DNA of 64,000 nucleotides, taken from Rhizorhapis sp036570425 (GTDB taxonomy: Bacteria > Pseudomonadota > Alphaproteobacteria > Sphingomonadales > Sphingomonadaceae). The stretch's first letter is position 1; each line of letters starts with the position of its first letter. Shown here in pieces: positions 52,032-60,356 of the stretch. The stretch spans positions 62,001-126,000 of the forward strand of contig DATCYF010000012.1 of the NCBI GenBank assembly GCA_036570425.1. Reading direction: 5' to 3'. A model generated the notes under the pieces. The model worked only from the letters and a program-made list of their open reading frames with translations, searched no databases and was not told the origin of the DNA. Made by a program: the position numbers and the translations under genes.

Positions 52032-52616
52032 CTATATAGTCCAGGCTGATACCCGATCATCATAATCGGGGCGGGGGCGTTCTTCCAAAGATCTTGATGG
52101 CGTGCCCAGGAAAAGAAACCCTGCGATTTTCTCATGTTGTTTGCCAAAGGCGTCACGGACGGTGGTGTTATAGCTGGGCCAGCCAGTAAGCCATCCCCCG
52201 CCAAAGCCAAGTGCGGTCGCCGCATGGAGCAGGTTCATGCAGGCCGCGCCTGCCGACAGTTCCTGTTCCCAAAGCGGGATCTTGCTGTTCTCAACAGGTG
52301 AAGACAATGCCACGATCAAGGTGGGCGCCTGATGCGCGAACTGCTCCATGCTCTCGATTTCCAACCGGCCCGTGTCGGGTTTTTCGGCACGATAGGCTGA
52401 GGTAAGAAGCTCTGCGAGATTCTGCCTTTGATCCGGGCCGACGATGATGAAGCGCCAGGGGGCCAGTTTGCCGTGATCGGGCGTTCGCAGGGCCGCCGTC
52501 AATATCTGCTTTATCTGATGTGCATCTGGTCCGGGCGCAATCAGATCCCGTGGCTTTGCAGAGCGGCGCGTAAGCAGATAGTCGATGGGAGAGGAAAAAT
52601 CGTTGAACATGGGCAT
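52032..52616 (-). CDS. Nitroreductase family protein
   Basis: A 194-residue FMN-dependent oxidoreductase. Family marks are LLTRRSAKPRDLIAPGPDAHQI at 14-35, ALRTPDHGKLAPWRFIIVG near 43-61, and AGAACMNLLHAATALGFGGGWLTG near 129-152. It is of the compact YdjA type. Substrate is unknown; nitroaromatics or quinones are typical. The start is uncertain among ATG 52628, 52616 and 52610, with no clear ribosome site. Confidence 0.87.
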   Translation of the reverse strand: MPMFNDFSSPIDYLLTRRSAKPRDLIAPGPDAHQIKQILTAALRTPDHGKLAPWRFIIVGPDQRQNLAELLTSAYRAEKPDTGRLEIESMEQFAHQAPTLIVALSSPVENSKIPLWEQELSAGAACMNLLHAATALGFGGGWLTGWPSYNTTVRDAFGKQHEKIAGFLFLGTPSRSLEERPRPDYDDRVSAWTI

Positions 52617-52790
52617 TTCTATAGGCATGCAGGAAGGGGAAGGCAAACGGGGAGCGGGAAAGACCAGTGCGCCTTCGCGGCTGTTTCGCTGCCCCAGCCT
52701 TCCTCTGCGTCTGAAACAATATTCTTCACAGGTGCAATTTTTTGGCTAATCTCCTGACTTTAGAGGCTATGGAAACAGCCAGGAGCAGGC

Positions 52791-54368
52791 ATGGCGAGTG
52801 ACGGCGTAGCGGTGGACAGGAAAGACGCAACGCTGCTTGGCCATCCCAAGGGGCTCTTCGTTCTTTTTTTCGCCGAAATGTGGGAACGCTTTTCCTATTA
52901 CGGCATGCGTGCGCTGCTGATCTTTTATCTGGTTCGCCATTGGCTCTATTCCGACGAACAGGCATCAGTGATCTACGGCGCATATACGGCGCTGGTGTAT
53001 ATTACCCCTGTTGTCGGCGGCTATCTGGCCGACCGCTATCTGGGGCAGCGCAAGGCGGTGCTGTTCGGTGCGGTGATACTGACGATGGGGCACTTCCTGA
53101 TGGCCTTTGAAGGCGATGGAGGGCAGGATAGCCTTGCGATCAATATCTTCTGGCTAGCGTTGTCGTTCATCATTGTTGGTTCTGGTTTCCTGAAAGCCAA
53201 CATTTCGGTGATCGTGGGGCAACTCTATCCCCGCACGGATCCGCGCCGCGACCCGGCATATACGATCTTTTACATGGGCATCAATTTAGGCGCGGCGCTT
53301 GGCGCGATCATCGCGGGCTATCTGGGTCAGACCTGGGGCTGGTCCTGGGGTTTCGGCGCGGCGGGGTTTGGCATGCTGCTGGGTCTCGTCGTCTTCGTCT
53401 GGGGCAAGCCGTGGCTGCTGGGTCGGGGAGAGCCGCCCGACCCTGCGCGTCTGGCCGCACCCGTGGCCGGGATTCGACTGGAATGGTGGCTTTATATACT
53501 GAGCATATTGTCTATCGGGGTTGTCTGGTGGCTGGTGCAAAATCAGGCCGTGGTGGGAACATTGCTGGGCATTTCCGGCGCGATATTGGTGATTTATGTG
53601 CTTGCCACGGCTGTGACGAAGCTACCCCCGCATGATCGGGACAGGATCTTTGCCGCCATGTTCCTGATTCTGGGTTCCATTCTCTTCTGGGCGCTCTTTG
53701 AGCAGGCGGGATCGTCGATCAACCTGTACACCGATCGGCAAGTGGACCGAAATATACTGGGCTATGAAGTACCTGCATCGGTGTTTCAGTCGATCAACTC
53801 CATCTACATCATCACGCTTGGACCGTTGTTCGCGATTCTATGGACGCTCTTGGGCCGACGTGGGCTTGAGCCATCGACTCCTGCCAAGTTCGGGCTGGCA
53901 CTGGTGCAACTCGGCGTAGGATTCCTGATATTGGTCGCCGGTGCTGCGGCCGCGGGACCCAGCAATCTGACGCCCGTCCTTTTTATCTTCCTGCTTTATC
54001 TTTTTCACACCACGGGGGAGTTGTGCCTGTCGCCAGTAGGCCTTTCAGCGATGAACCGGCTGGCTCCCGCGCATATGGCCGGCCTGATCATGGGAACATG
54101 GTTCTTTGCATCCGCGGCCGGTAACTTTGCGGCAGGACTGATTGCCGCAGCGACGGGAGCGGAAGGCGCGGGGTCGGATGGGGCCATGGATGTCTATACG
54201 ACAGTAGGCTGGTCGGCTGTGGCTGTCGGCGTCCTGGTGTTCATCATTTCGCCGTTGGTCAAAAAACTGATGCACCTCGACACGTTACAGACTCAGTCAC
54301 TGTCGGGAGAGGAAGAGGTCGGCGTGCCCGCTGCGGCTGGAGTGAATATAACAGCCGAAACGCGGTGA
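52791..54368 (+). CDS. POT-family proton-coupled oligopeptide transporter
   Basis: A 525-residue inner-membrane symporter importing di- and tripeptides. The proton-coupling signature EMWERFSYYGMRALLIFYL (ExxERFxYYG) is near residue 30. Also seen are GGYLADRYLGQRKAVLFGA near 77 and FYMGINLGAALGAIIAGYLG near 160. About 12-14 hydrophobic segments are visible. An AGGAG site lies 5 bases before the ATG. It could be a related nitrate or drug carrier, but ExxERF supports peptides. Confidence 0.92.
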   Translation: MASDGVAVDRKDATLLGHPKGLFVLFFAEMWERFSYYGMRALLIFYLVRHWLYSDEQASVIYGAYTALVYITPVVGGYLADRYLGQRKAVLFGAVILTMGHFLMAFEGDGGQDSLAINIFWLALSFIIVGSGFLKANISVIVGQLYPRTDPRRDPAYTIFYMGINLGAALGAIIAGYLGQTWGWSWGFGAAGFGMLLGLVVFVWGKPWLLGRGEPPDPARLAAPVAGIRLEWWLYILSILSIGVVWWLVQNQAVVGTLLGISGAILVIYVLATAVTKLPPHDRDRIFAAMFLILGSILFWALFEQAGSSINLYTDRQVDRNILGYEVPASVFQSINSIYIITLGPLFAILWTLLGRRGLEPSTPAKFGLALVQLGVGFLILVAGAAAAGPSNLTPVLFIFLLYLFHTTGELCLSPVGLSAMNRLAPAHMAGLIMGTWFFASAAGNFAAGLIAAATGAEGAGSDGAMDVYTTVGWSAVAVGVLVFIISPLVKKLMHLDTLQTQSLSGEEEVGVPAAAGVNITAETR

Positions 54369-54501
54369 TTTCCGGGGTCGCGGCGAGTTGCGCGAGTCTT
54401 GGCCTTGACCTCACCTCCGTTTGTGCTGAGTAGGAATAACCAGCACGCCATTTCAAAAGTTTAGTGGTTACTCAGGACCGAGGGGGATCGCGCGGGATTT
54501 T

Positions 54502-55842
54502 ATGAGCAGGAAATTTTTCGGAACTGACGGGATCCGTGGCCGAACCAATGCATGGCCGATGACCGCTGAATTGGCGATGAAGATTGGCATGGCGGCGGGC
54601 GCGCATTTCCAGCGGGGCACGCACCGGCATCGGGTGGTGATTGGGAAGGATACACGGCTTTCCGGCTATATGGTCGAAAATGCGCTGGTGGCGGGGTTCA
54701 CCAGCGTTGGCATGGACGTGGTGCAGTTCGGTCCGATTCCTACACCTGCTGTAGCCATGCTGGCGCAAAGCATGCGGGCTGATCTGGGTGTCATGATTTC
54801 AGCCAGCCATAATCCTTTTTATGATAATGGAATCAAGCTGTTCGGACCAGATGGTTATAAACTTTCTGATGATGACGAATTGAAAATAGAGGCGCTGCTG
54901 GAAAGCGAAATTCCCTTGGCTGCTTCAAAGGATATAGGGCGGGCCCGTCGCGTTGAGGACGCGCGAGGGCGCTATATCCATGCGGTGAAATCCAGCTTTC
55001 CGGCGCACCTTCGTCTCGATGGCCTGAAGATCGTGATCGATTGCGCGAATGGCGCGGCCTATCAGGTCGCCCCGTCTGCGCTCTGGGAACTGGGTGCGGA
55101 AATTGTGGCTATCGGTGTCAGCCCCGATGGCTTGAACGTCAATGATGGTTGCGGTTCGACGGCACCCTCCTCCTGCCAGGAAACGGTAGTGGCGTCCGGG
55201 GCGGATATTGGGATTGCGCTTGACGGCGATGCCGACCGGCTGATCATCGTGGATGAGAAGGGAAAGGTCGTCGACGGCGATCAGATCATGGCATTGATCG
55301 GCAGCAGTTGGGCCAAGGCAGGAATGCTGCGCCGCAATGGGCTGGTCGCCACAGTCATGTCCAATCTCGGGCTTGAACGATTCCTGAAGGGCGAGGGGAT
55401 CGACCTCGTCCGCACGAAGGTAGGCGACCGCTATGTGCTGGAACAGATGCGGGCAGGCGGTTATAATGTCGGCGGTGAGCAGTCGGGCCACATGATCCTG
55501 TCGGACCATGCTACGACAGGCGATGGCACGATCGCGGCGTTGCAGGTTCTGGCTGCCGTCGTCCAGAGCGGTAAGCCCGCAAGCGAGGTGCTGCACCAGT
55601 TTGATCCGGTCCCGCAGCTTCTGAAGAACGTGCGCTATGCATCTGGTAAACCTTTGGAAAATCCGGCTGTTCAAAAGACCATTGCCGATGCGGAGAAGGA
55701 ACTGAATGGCTGCGGCCGGCTGGTTATTCGTCCGTCGGGCACAGAGCCCGTCATTCGTGTGATGGCTGAGGGTGACCGCGAAGACCAGGTGAAGGATGTG
55801 GTGGAACGCATCTGCACCGCGGTGGCGGAGGCCGCGGCCTGA
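54502..55842 (+). CDS. glmM: Phosphoglucosamine mutase
   Basis: It interconverts glucosamine-6- and -1-phosphate for UDP-GlcNAc and peptidoglycan synthesis. The 446-residue protein opens with RKFFGTDGIRGRTN. It has the phosphoserine Ser102 (MISASHNPFYDNG), metal-binding LDGDADRLIIVDEKG near 243 and the phosphate-binding RPSGTEPVIRVMAEG near 413. Its stop overlaps the DUF1272 start (TGATG), starting a compact operon of four genes. Confidence 0.96.
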   Translation: MSRKFFGTDGIRGRTNAWPMTAELAMKIGMAAGAHFQRGTHRHRVVIGKDTRLSGYMVENALVAGFTSVGMDVVQFGPIPTPAVAMLAQSMRADLGVMISASHNPFYDNGIKLFGPDGYKLSDDDELKIEALLESEIPLAASKDIGRARRVEDARGRYIHAVKSSFPAHLRLDGLKIVIDCANGAAYQVAPSALWELGAEIVAIGVSPDGLNVNDGCGSTAPSSCQETVVASGADIGIALDGDADRLIIVDEKGKVVDGDQIMALIGSSWAKAGMLRRNGLVATVMSNLGLERFLKGEGIDLVRTKVGDRYVLEQMRAGGYNVGGEQSGHMILSDHATTGDGTIAALQVLAAVVQSGKPASEVLHQFDPVPQLLKNVRYASGKPLENPAVQKTIADAEKELNGCGRLVIRPSGTEPVIRVMAEGDREDQVKDVVERICTAVAEAAA

Positions 55843-56066
55843 TGCTTGAGATGCGGCCAGACTGCGAACGGTGCGGGACTGACCTCCCTGCTGCGGCTGG
55901 CGGTGCCTTCATCTGCTCCTTCGAATGCACTTTCTGCGCGGCATGTTCGGAGGCGCTGGATGATGTCTGCCCCAATTGCGGCGGCGAATTGCTGGACCGG
56001 CCGGTCCGGCCATCTCATCTGCTTGGAAAAAATCCAGCCTCGACTGAGCGGAAGTATAAGGGCTAG
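55842..56066 (+). CDS. DUF1272 zinc-ribbon-like small protein
   Basis: A 74-residue protein with paired cysteines: CERCG, then CSFECTFCAAC, and CPNCGGELLDRP. These match DUF1272, a small family of presumed zinc-binding proteins of unknown role. It begins one base inside the glmM stop and ends 2 bp before the thiD GTG, so it is translated as part of this operon. I cannot assign a reaction. Confidence 0.85.
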   Translation: MLEMRPDCERCGTDLPAAAGGAFICSFECTFCAACSEALDDVCPNCGGELLDRPVRPSHLLGKNPASTERKYKG

Positions 56067-56068
56067 CT

Positions 56069-56818
56069 GTGACCATTGCGCGCATATTGGTGATCGCTGG
56101 CTCCGACAGTGGTGGCGGGGCAGGCATACAGGCGGACATCCGGACCGTTACGATGCTGGGCGGCCATGCGATGACCGCCATAACCGCCATTACGGCGCAG
56201 AACACGCTGAGTGTGCAAGGCGTCCATGCCGTTCCCACGAATATGGTAATCGCGCAAATGGATAGCGTCGTAACGGACATCGGCGTGGATGCCGTTAAGA
56301 TCGGAATGATCGGATCGGCGGAAACAGCGCATGCGGTGGCTGATTATCTTTTACAGATGACGGAATTGCCGATTATTTTTGATCCGGTCATGGTTTCCAC
56401 CAGCGGATCGGCATTGACGGATCCCGGCACCACTGCTGCTTTCGAAAGGCTCATGCGGATCGCAGCCCTTGTCACGCCAAACCTTCCGGAACTGAAGGCA
56501 CTGGGCGGTGACAGCATTGCAGCACGCTATGGCTGCACCGTTCTTGCCAAAGGTGGGCATGGGGAAGGCGAAAAGCTCATGGATCGCCTGTTCGATGCGC
56601 AAGGTGAAATCGCCCGCTGGGAAGATCGGCGCATCGATACGGAGCATACGCATGGCACGGGATGCACGCTGGCGAGTGCGATTGCTACGGGAATGGCACA
56701 GGGCATGGCTCTGACGGATGCGATTGGAAGGGCGCGTCAATATGTGCGCGCCGCCTTGCTGGCCGCCCCGGGCCTCGGCGGCGGGCATGGTCCCATGGGA
56801 ACGCCTCGCCATGCCTGA
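56069..56818 (+). CDS. thiD: Hydroxymethylpyrimidine/phosphomethylpyrimidine kinase
   Basis: It phosphorylates HMP and HMP-P in thiamine synthesis. The 249-residue ribokinase-like enzyme has the substrate-binding GSDSGGGAGIQADIRT near 10-25, ITAQNTLSVQGV near 41, DPVMVSTSG near 107 and the anion-hole HGTGCTLASAIA near 195. It starts with GTG, 2 bp after the DUF1272 stop, and overlaps rnhB by 8 bp. Confidence 0.94.
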   Translation: MTIARILVIAGSDSGGGAGIQADIRTVTMLGGHAMTAITAITAQNTLSVQGVHAVPTNMVIAQMDSVVTDIGVDAVKIGMIGSAETAHAVADYLLQMTELPIIFDPVMVSTSGSALTDPGTTAAFERLMRIAALVTPNLPELKALGGDSIAARYGCTVLAKGGHGEGEKLMDRLFDAQGEIARWEDRRIDTEHTHGTGCTLASAIATGMAQGMALTDAIGRARQYVRAALLAAPGLGGGHGPMGTPRHA

Positions 56819-57407
56819 TTTCTTTCATGAGGACTTTCATGATGGCCCGGTGGCCGGTGTAGATGAGGCGGGTCGCGGGCCGCTGGCTGGGCCTGTCGTG
56901 GCCGCTGCGGTGATTCTCGACCGGCGGGCTGTGCCTGATGGCCTGAACGACAGCAAGCAGTTGGCACCTGCGCGCCGCGCGGTTCTGGAGGTGGAGATCC
57001 GCCAAACGGCTCTCTGCTTCGGCATTGGCGTCTGCACGGTGGAAGATATCGACGAACTCAACATCTTCTGGGCAACGATGCTTGCTATGCGCCGTGCTGT
57101 AGAGGCCCTGGAGCGGGACTGCGCGCATATATTGGTGGATGGCAATCGCTGTCCTGACTGGCCCTGGGCGTCAACGGCCGTGGTTGAGGGTGATGCCAAA
57201 TGCCTCTCCATTGCGGCAGCCTCCATTCTGGCTAAAGAAGCGCGCGACCGGATGATGGTGGAGGCGGCACGCCTGCATCCGCATTATGGTTGGGAACGCA
57301 ACAAGGGCTATGGAACCCCCGAACATCTAAAGGCGCTACGCACGCATGGGCCAACGCGGCTGCATAGACGCAGCTTCGCACCCGTGGCGCAACTCATGCT
57401 GCTGTAA
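56811..57407 (+). CDS. rnhB: Ribonuclease HII
   Basis: It nicks RNA-DNA hybrids at ribonucleotides. The 198-residue protein has the catalytic GVDEAGRGPLAGPVVAAAV near 16-34, LNDSKQLAPARR near 44, LVDGNRCPDWP near 104 and the late ERNKGYGTPEHLKALRTHGPTRLHRRSF. ATG 56811 overlaps the thiD end by 8 bp; the frame extends to 56718 but not as coding. It is the last gene of the glmM operon. Confidence 0.95.
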   Translation: MPDFFHEDFHDGPVAGVDEAGRGPLAGPVVAAAVILDRRAVPDGLNDSKQLAPARRAVLEVEIRQTALCFGIGVCTVEDIDELNIFWATMLAMRRAVEALERDCAHILVDGNRCPDWPWASTAVVEGDAKCLSIAAASILAKEARDRMMVEAARLHPHYGWERNKGYGTPEHLKALRTHGPTRLHRRSFAPVAQLMLL

Positions 57408-57517
57408 GCGTCGCTCATTTAAGCTAGGCTATCCGGATTTAATCGCTGGCGGAAACGGCTATCGATGAGGTCACTGCAAAGTGACGTGAACGAGGAATTT
57501 ACCAAACTTCCCTGCGT

Positions 57518-57670
57518 GAGTCCTTGCCGCAACACCACGACATGTTGAGTCTGGGGAGCACCTTCAGACTCAACATGTCGTGGCGGACTCGTTTCGTTCC
57601 CATGCTGTTATGCATTGTGTCCGGCTCCTACCCTAAGCTTTTGATCTTGACGGCGGACTCCCGAGGACTC
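57518..57670 (+). promoter_or_regulatory. GANTC-dense leader upstream of ccrM
   Basis: Six GANTC sites lie in 153 bp: 57518, 57547, 57567, 57586, 57656 and 57666. Chance would give about 0.6. GANTC is the CcrM recognition site, so methylation of its own promoter region could regulate the gene, as known in Caulobacter. The two central sites are inside the inverted repeat at 57535-57583. Confidence 0.65.
57535..57583. repeat. 19-bp perfect inverted repeat upstream of ccrM
   Basis: Arms 57535-57553 and 57565-57583 are exactly complementary over 19 bases with an 11-base loop. Each arm carries one GANTC site. No T-run follows and it is 127 bp after the rnhB stop, so it is not a typical terminator. 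Confidence 0.85.
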
Positions 57671-57675
57671 ACCCT

Positions 57676-58836
57676 ATGCGCTCAACAGGCGGGGTCATGA
57701 AGAATATGGGTGTCATGGAGCGCGTTTCGACGCGTAAAGGAAAGTCGGCCACGAAACAGGCCGCAGCAATCGAAGCCGATCGGCTGATCCGCGGCGATTG
57801 CATTAGCGCGATGGCGTCCCTGCCCGATGCATGCGTCGATATGATCTTTGCCGACCCACCTTATAATCTTCAGCTCGGCGGCGATCTGTTCCGGCCCGAG
57901 GGCGGGCGCGTGGATGCGGTCGATAATGATTGGGACAAATTCGATACGCTGGGCGCTTACGACGCCTTCACCCATGCCTGGCTGCAACAGGCGCGGCGCA
58001 TATTGAAGCCCAACGGCACCATCTGGGTAATCGGCAGCTACCACAACATTTTTCGGGTGGGAGCAGCGTTGCAGGATCGGGGCTTCTGGATCCTTAACGA
58101 CATTATCTGGCGCAAGGCCAATCCCATGCCCAATTTCAAGGGCACGCGTTTCACCAATGCGCATGAGACGCTGATCTGGGCATCGAAAGGCGAGGACGCC
58201 CGCTATACGTTCAATTACCGGTCAATGAAGACGCTGAATGATGAGTTGCAGATGCGCTCCGACTGGATACTGCCGATTTGCGGCGGGCAGGAGCGGCTGA
58301 AACGCAATGGCGTCAAGGCGCATCCGACGCAAAAGCCAGAGGCACTGCTCTACCGCATATTGCTGGCCTGCACCAAGCCGGGCGATATCGTGCTTGATCC
58401 TTTTTTCGGTACTGGCACGACGGGCGCAGTCGCGCGGCGTCTTGGCCGTCATTGGATCGGTATCGAGCGAGAGGAGGACTATTGCGAGGTCGCCCTGGAA
58501 CGTATCGCGGCGGCCCTGCCTCTCGATGAATCCGCTCTCACAATTATGCAATCGCCCAAAACGCAGCCACGGGTGGCCTTTGGCACGCTGGTAGAGAATG
58601 GCTACGTGAAACCCGGCGCCGTCCTTTTCGATGCCAAGCGGCGTTGGAAGGCAACAGTTCGCGTGGATGGATCGCTGGAGGCGGAAGGGGACACCGGATC
58701 GATCCACAAGCTGGGTGCAACCTTGCAGAACGCGCCGTCTTGCAACGGCTGGACCTTCTGGCATTATGAGGATGGCGAAAAGCTGAAGCCAATCGATGCC
58801 GTGCGGCAGACCTATATTCTGGCGACGGAGCCTTAG
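57676..58836 (+). CDS. ccrM: CcrM-type adenine DNA methyltransferase (GANTC)
   Basis: A solitary beta-class N6-adenine methyltransferase that in Alphaproteobacteria methylates GANTC and is tied to the cell cycle. The 386-residue protein has DPPYNLQL (near 60-67), the SAM-binding LDPFFGTGTTGAVARR near 239, and the extra C-terminal CcrM domain (near 290-386; GYVKPGAVLFDAKRRWKATVR). It is slightly longer than Caulobacter CcrM because of the ~30-residue basic start. The start could be any of four Met in residues 1-14. No restriction partner is adjacent. Confidence 0.94.
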   Translation: MRSTGGVMKNMGVMERVSTRKGKSATKQAAAIEADRLIRGDCISAMASLPDACVDMIFADPPYNLQLGGDLFRPEGGRVDAVDNDWDKFDTLGAYDAFTHAWLQQARRILKPNGTIWVIGSYHNIFRVGAALQDRGFWILNDIIWRKANPMPNFKGTRFTNAHETLIWASKGEDARYTFNYRSMKTLNDELQMRSDWILPICGGQERLKRNGVKAHPTQKPEALLYRILLACTKPGDIVLDPFFGTGTTGAVARRLGRHWIGIEREEDYCEVALERIAAALPLDESALTIMQSPKTQPRVAFGTLVENGYVKPGAVLFDAKRRWKATVRVDGSLEAEGDTGSIHKLGATLQNAPSCNGWTFWHYEDGEKLKPIDAVRQTYILATEP

Positions 58837-58911
58837 GCCATCCCGGCTGCGCTGCGCAGCGTGAACTGCAAGAACAGGAACGATCGGCATGGCGCAGAGT
58901 TAGGAAATAGC

Positions 58912-60039
58912 ATGCCTTACACCGCTCTATCCGCCATTTCAGCAGGCGCGCGCGTTTATCTGCGTCCCAATTGCTTCATCGACACGCCGAGCACACTTGA
59001 CGGCCGGGTGGCGCGGATGGGGAACAGCCTCATCTGGTATCATGGCTATGAGTTCATCGTCATGCAGGATGGGCAACGTGTCTTTCATGATCTGGTAACG
59101 CTGGACTGGATTGAGGACGCGCTCTTTGCGCTGCCGGATCGGCAACAAGCCGAAACGCGGGCGTTGATCGATCGCATTGCACTGGCGCGAGCGCCGCTCC
59201 GGCTCGGCGAGAGGGTCATCCGCTTCGATGCGCCCCAGGTCATGGGCGTGTTGAATATGACGCCTGACAGTTTTTCCGATGGCGGCAAGCATCTGAACGA
59301 TCCATCCGCCGCCACGGACGCGGCCTTCGCCATGTATGAAGCTGGCGCGGCGATGATTGACGTCGGCGGGGAGTCTACCCGGCCCGGCGCGGAAAAGACG
59401 TGGGAAGGCGACGAAATCAAGCGCATCGTTCCAGTGATTGAGCAACTCGCCAAGGCGGGGGTGCCGGTTTCAGTCGATACGCGCAAGGCTACGGTCATGG
59501 AGGCCGCGTTGGCTGCGGGTGCGCATCTCGTCAATGACATTAGCGGGCTGCTCCATGATCCACGCAGCATTGAGGTGGTGGCGAAGGCGAATTGCCCGGT
59601 CGTGCTGATGCATGCACCCTCCAGCGGCGACAATCCCCATGCCGGAGCGGCCTATGCCCATGCTGTTATCGATGTCTATGACTGGCTGGAAAAGCGAGTG
59701 GAAGATGCTGTTGCTGCAGGCGTAGAGCGCGAGAATATCATTGTTGATCCGGGAATTGGCTTCGGCAAGTCATTGCAGCACAATCTTTCCATCTGCTCAC
59801 GTCTGGCGCTGTTCCAGGGCTTGGGCGCGCCGGTCCTGTTTGGGGCGAGCCGAAAGCGCATGATTGGCGCATTGTCCAATGAGGCTCCTGTGGGTGAGCG
59901 GCTGGGTGGATCAGTGGCGCTCGCCTTTCACGCGGTGCAGATGGGTGCGCAAATGGTTCGCGTGCATGACGTCAAGGAGACGGTGCAGGCTGTGCATCTG
60001 TGGCGCGGCATGCGGGATGCCGCAATCATGATGCGCTAA
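58912..60039 (+). CDS. folP: Dihydropteroate synthase with N-terminal extension
   Basis: It joins pABA to hydroxymethyl-dihydropterin pyrophosphate for folate synthesis. The 375-residue protein has the DHPS domain near 105-375: VMGVLNMTPDSFSDGG (loop 1), MIDVGGESTRPGA (loop 2), SVDTRKATVMEAAL and GASRKRMIG. Some 100 residues precede it, with no recognised domain, making it longer than the usual 270-280. ATG 58912 has TTAGGAA upstream; the frame opens at 58861 but that part is not coding-like. The stop is 1 bp from the end of the convergent I78 gene. Confidence 0.92.
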   Translation: MPYTALSAISAGARVYLRPNCFIDTPSTLDGRVARMGNSLIWYHGYEFIVMQDGQRVFHDLVTLDWIEDALFALPDRQQAETRALIDRIALARAPLRLGERVIRFDAPQVMGVLNMTPDSFSDGGKHLNDPSAATDAAFAMYEAGAAMIDVGGESTRPGAEKTWEGDEIKRIVPVIEQLAKAGVPVSVDTRKATVMEAALAAGAHLVNDISGLLHDPRSIEVVAKANCPVVLMHAPSSGDNPHAGAAYAHAVIDVYDWLEKRVEDAVAAGVERENIIVDPGIGFGKSLQHNLSICSRLALFQGLGAPVLFGASRKRMIGALSNEAPVGERLGGSVALAFHAVQMGAQMVRVHDVKETVQAVHLWRGMRDAAIMMR

Positions 60040-60040
60040 T

Positions 60041-60343
60041 CTATCCGCAACTCGCCTGCGTGATCATGAAATTTTCGTCATACGTCACCGTTAGCCGATC
60101 AGCGCGGAAATCCATCGTCACTGCCATGCCTGGAGCGACCCAACGAAGGACACGCGCGCCGGACACATTCATCATCTTCGCGCCCAGGTCGGCATCTGCC
60201 TTCTGCCCGACGAACTGATTCAACTGCTCACTACGGCAGGCCTCGCCGGTCGTCGAATTAGTCAACGGATTTGCGACTTCTCCGGTCTGGGCGGAGGCGC
60301 AGCCCGCGAGAGCGATCAGCAGTGGTGCGGTGAGATATTTCAT
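60041..60343 (-). CDS. I78-family peptidase-inhibitor-like lipoprotein
   Basis: A 100-residue product with lipoprotein signal MKYLTAPLLIALAGC, so periplasmic or membrane-anchored. The body matches the I78 inhibitor family: ACRSEQLNQFVGQ near 35, then SGARVLRWVAPGMAVTMDFRADRLTVTYDEN and final ITQASCG. The two outer cysteines (CRSE and the last C) likely bond. I78 members are proposed to inhibit serine proteases; this is not tested here. It follows rnd by 13 bp. Confidence 0.82.
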   Translation of the reverse strand: MKYLTAPLLIALAGCASAQTGEVANPLTNSTTGEACRSEQLNQFVGQKADADLGAKMMNVSGARVLRWVAPGMAVTMDFRADRLTVTYDENFMITQASCG

Positions 60344-60356
60344 GTCCGTCCTCTCC

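Noticed and set aside
57419..57442. Possible CtrA site pair upstream of ccrM (two TTAA boxes)
   Set aside because: The boxes are 16 bases apart, whereas CtrA sites need 7.
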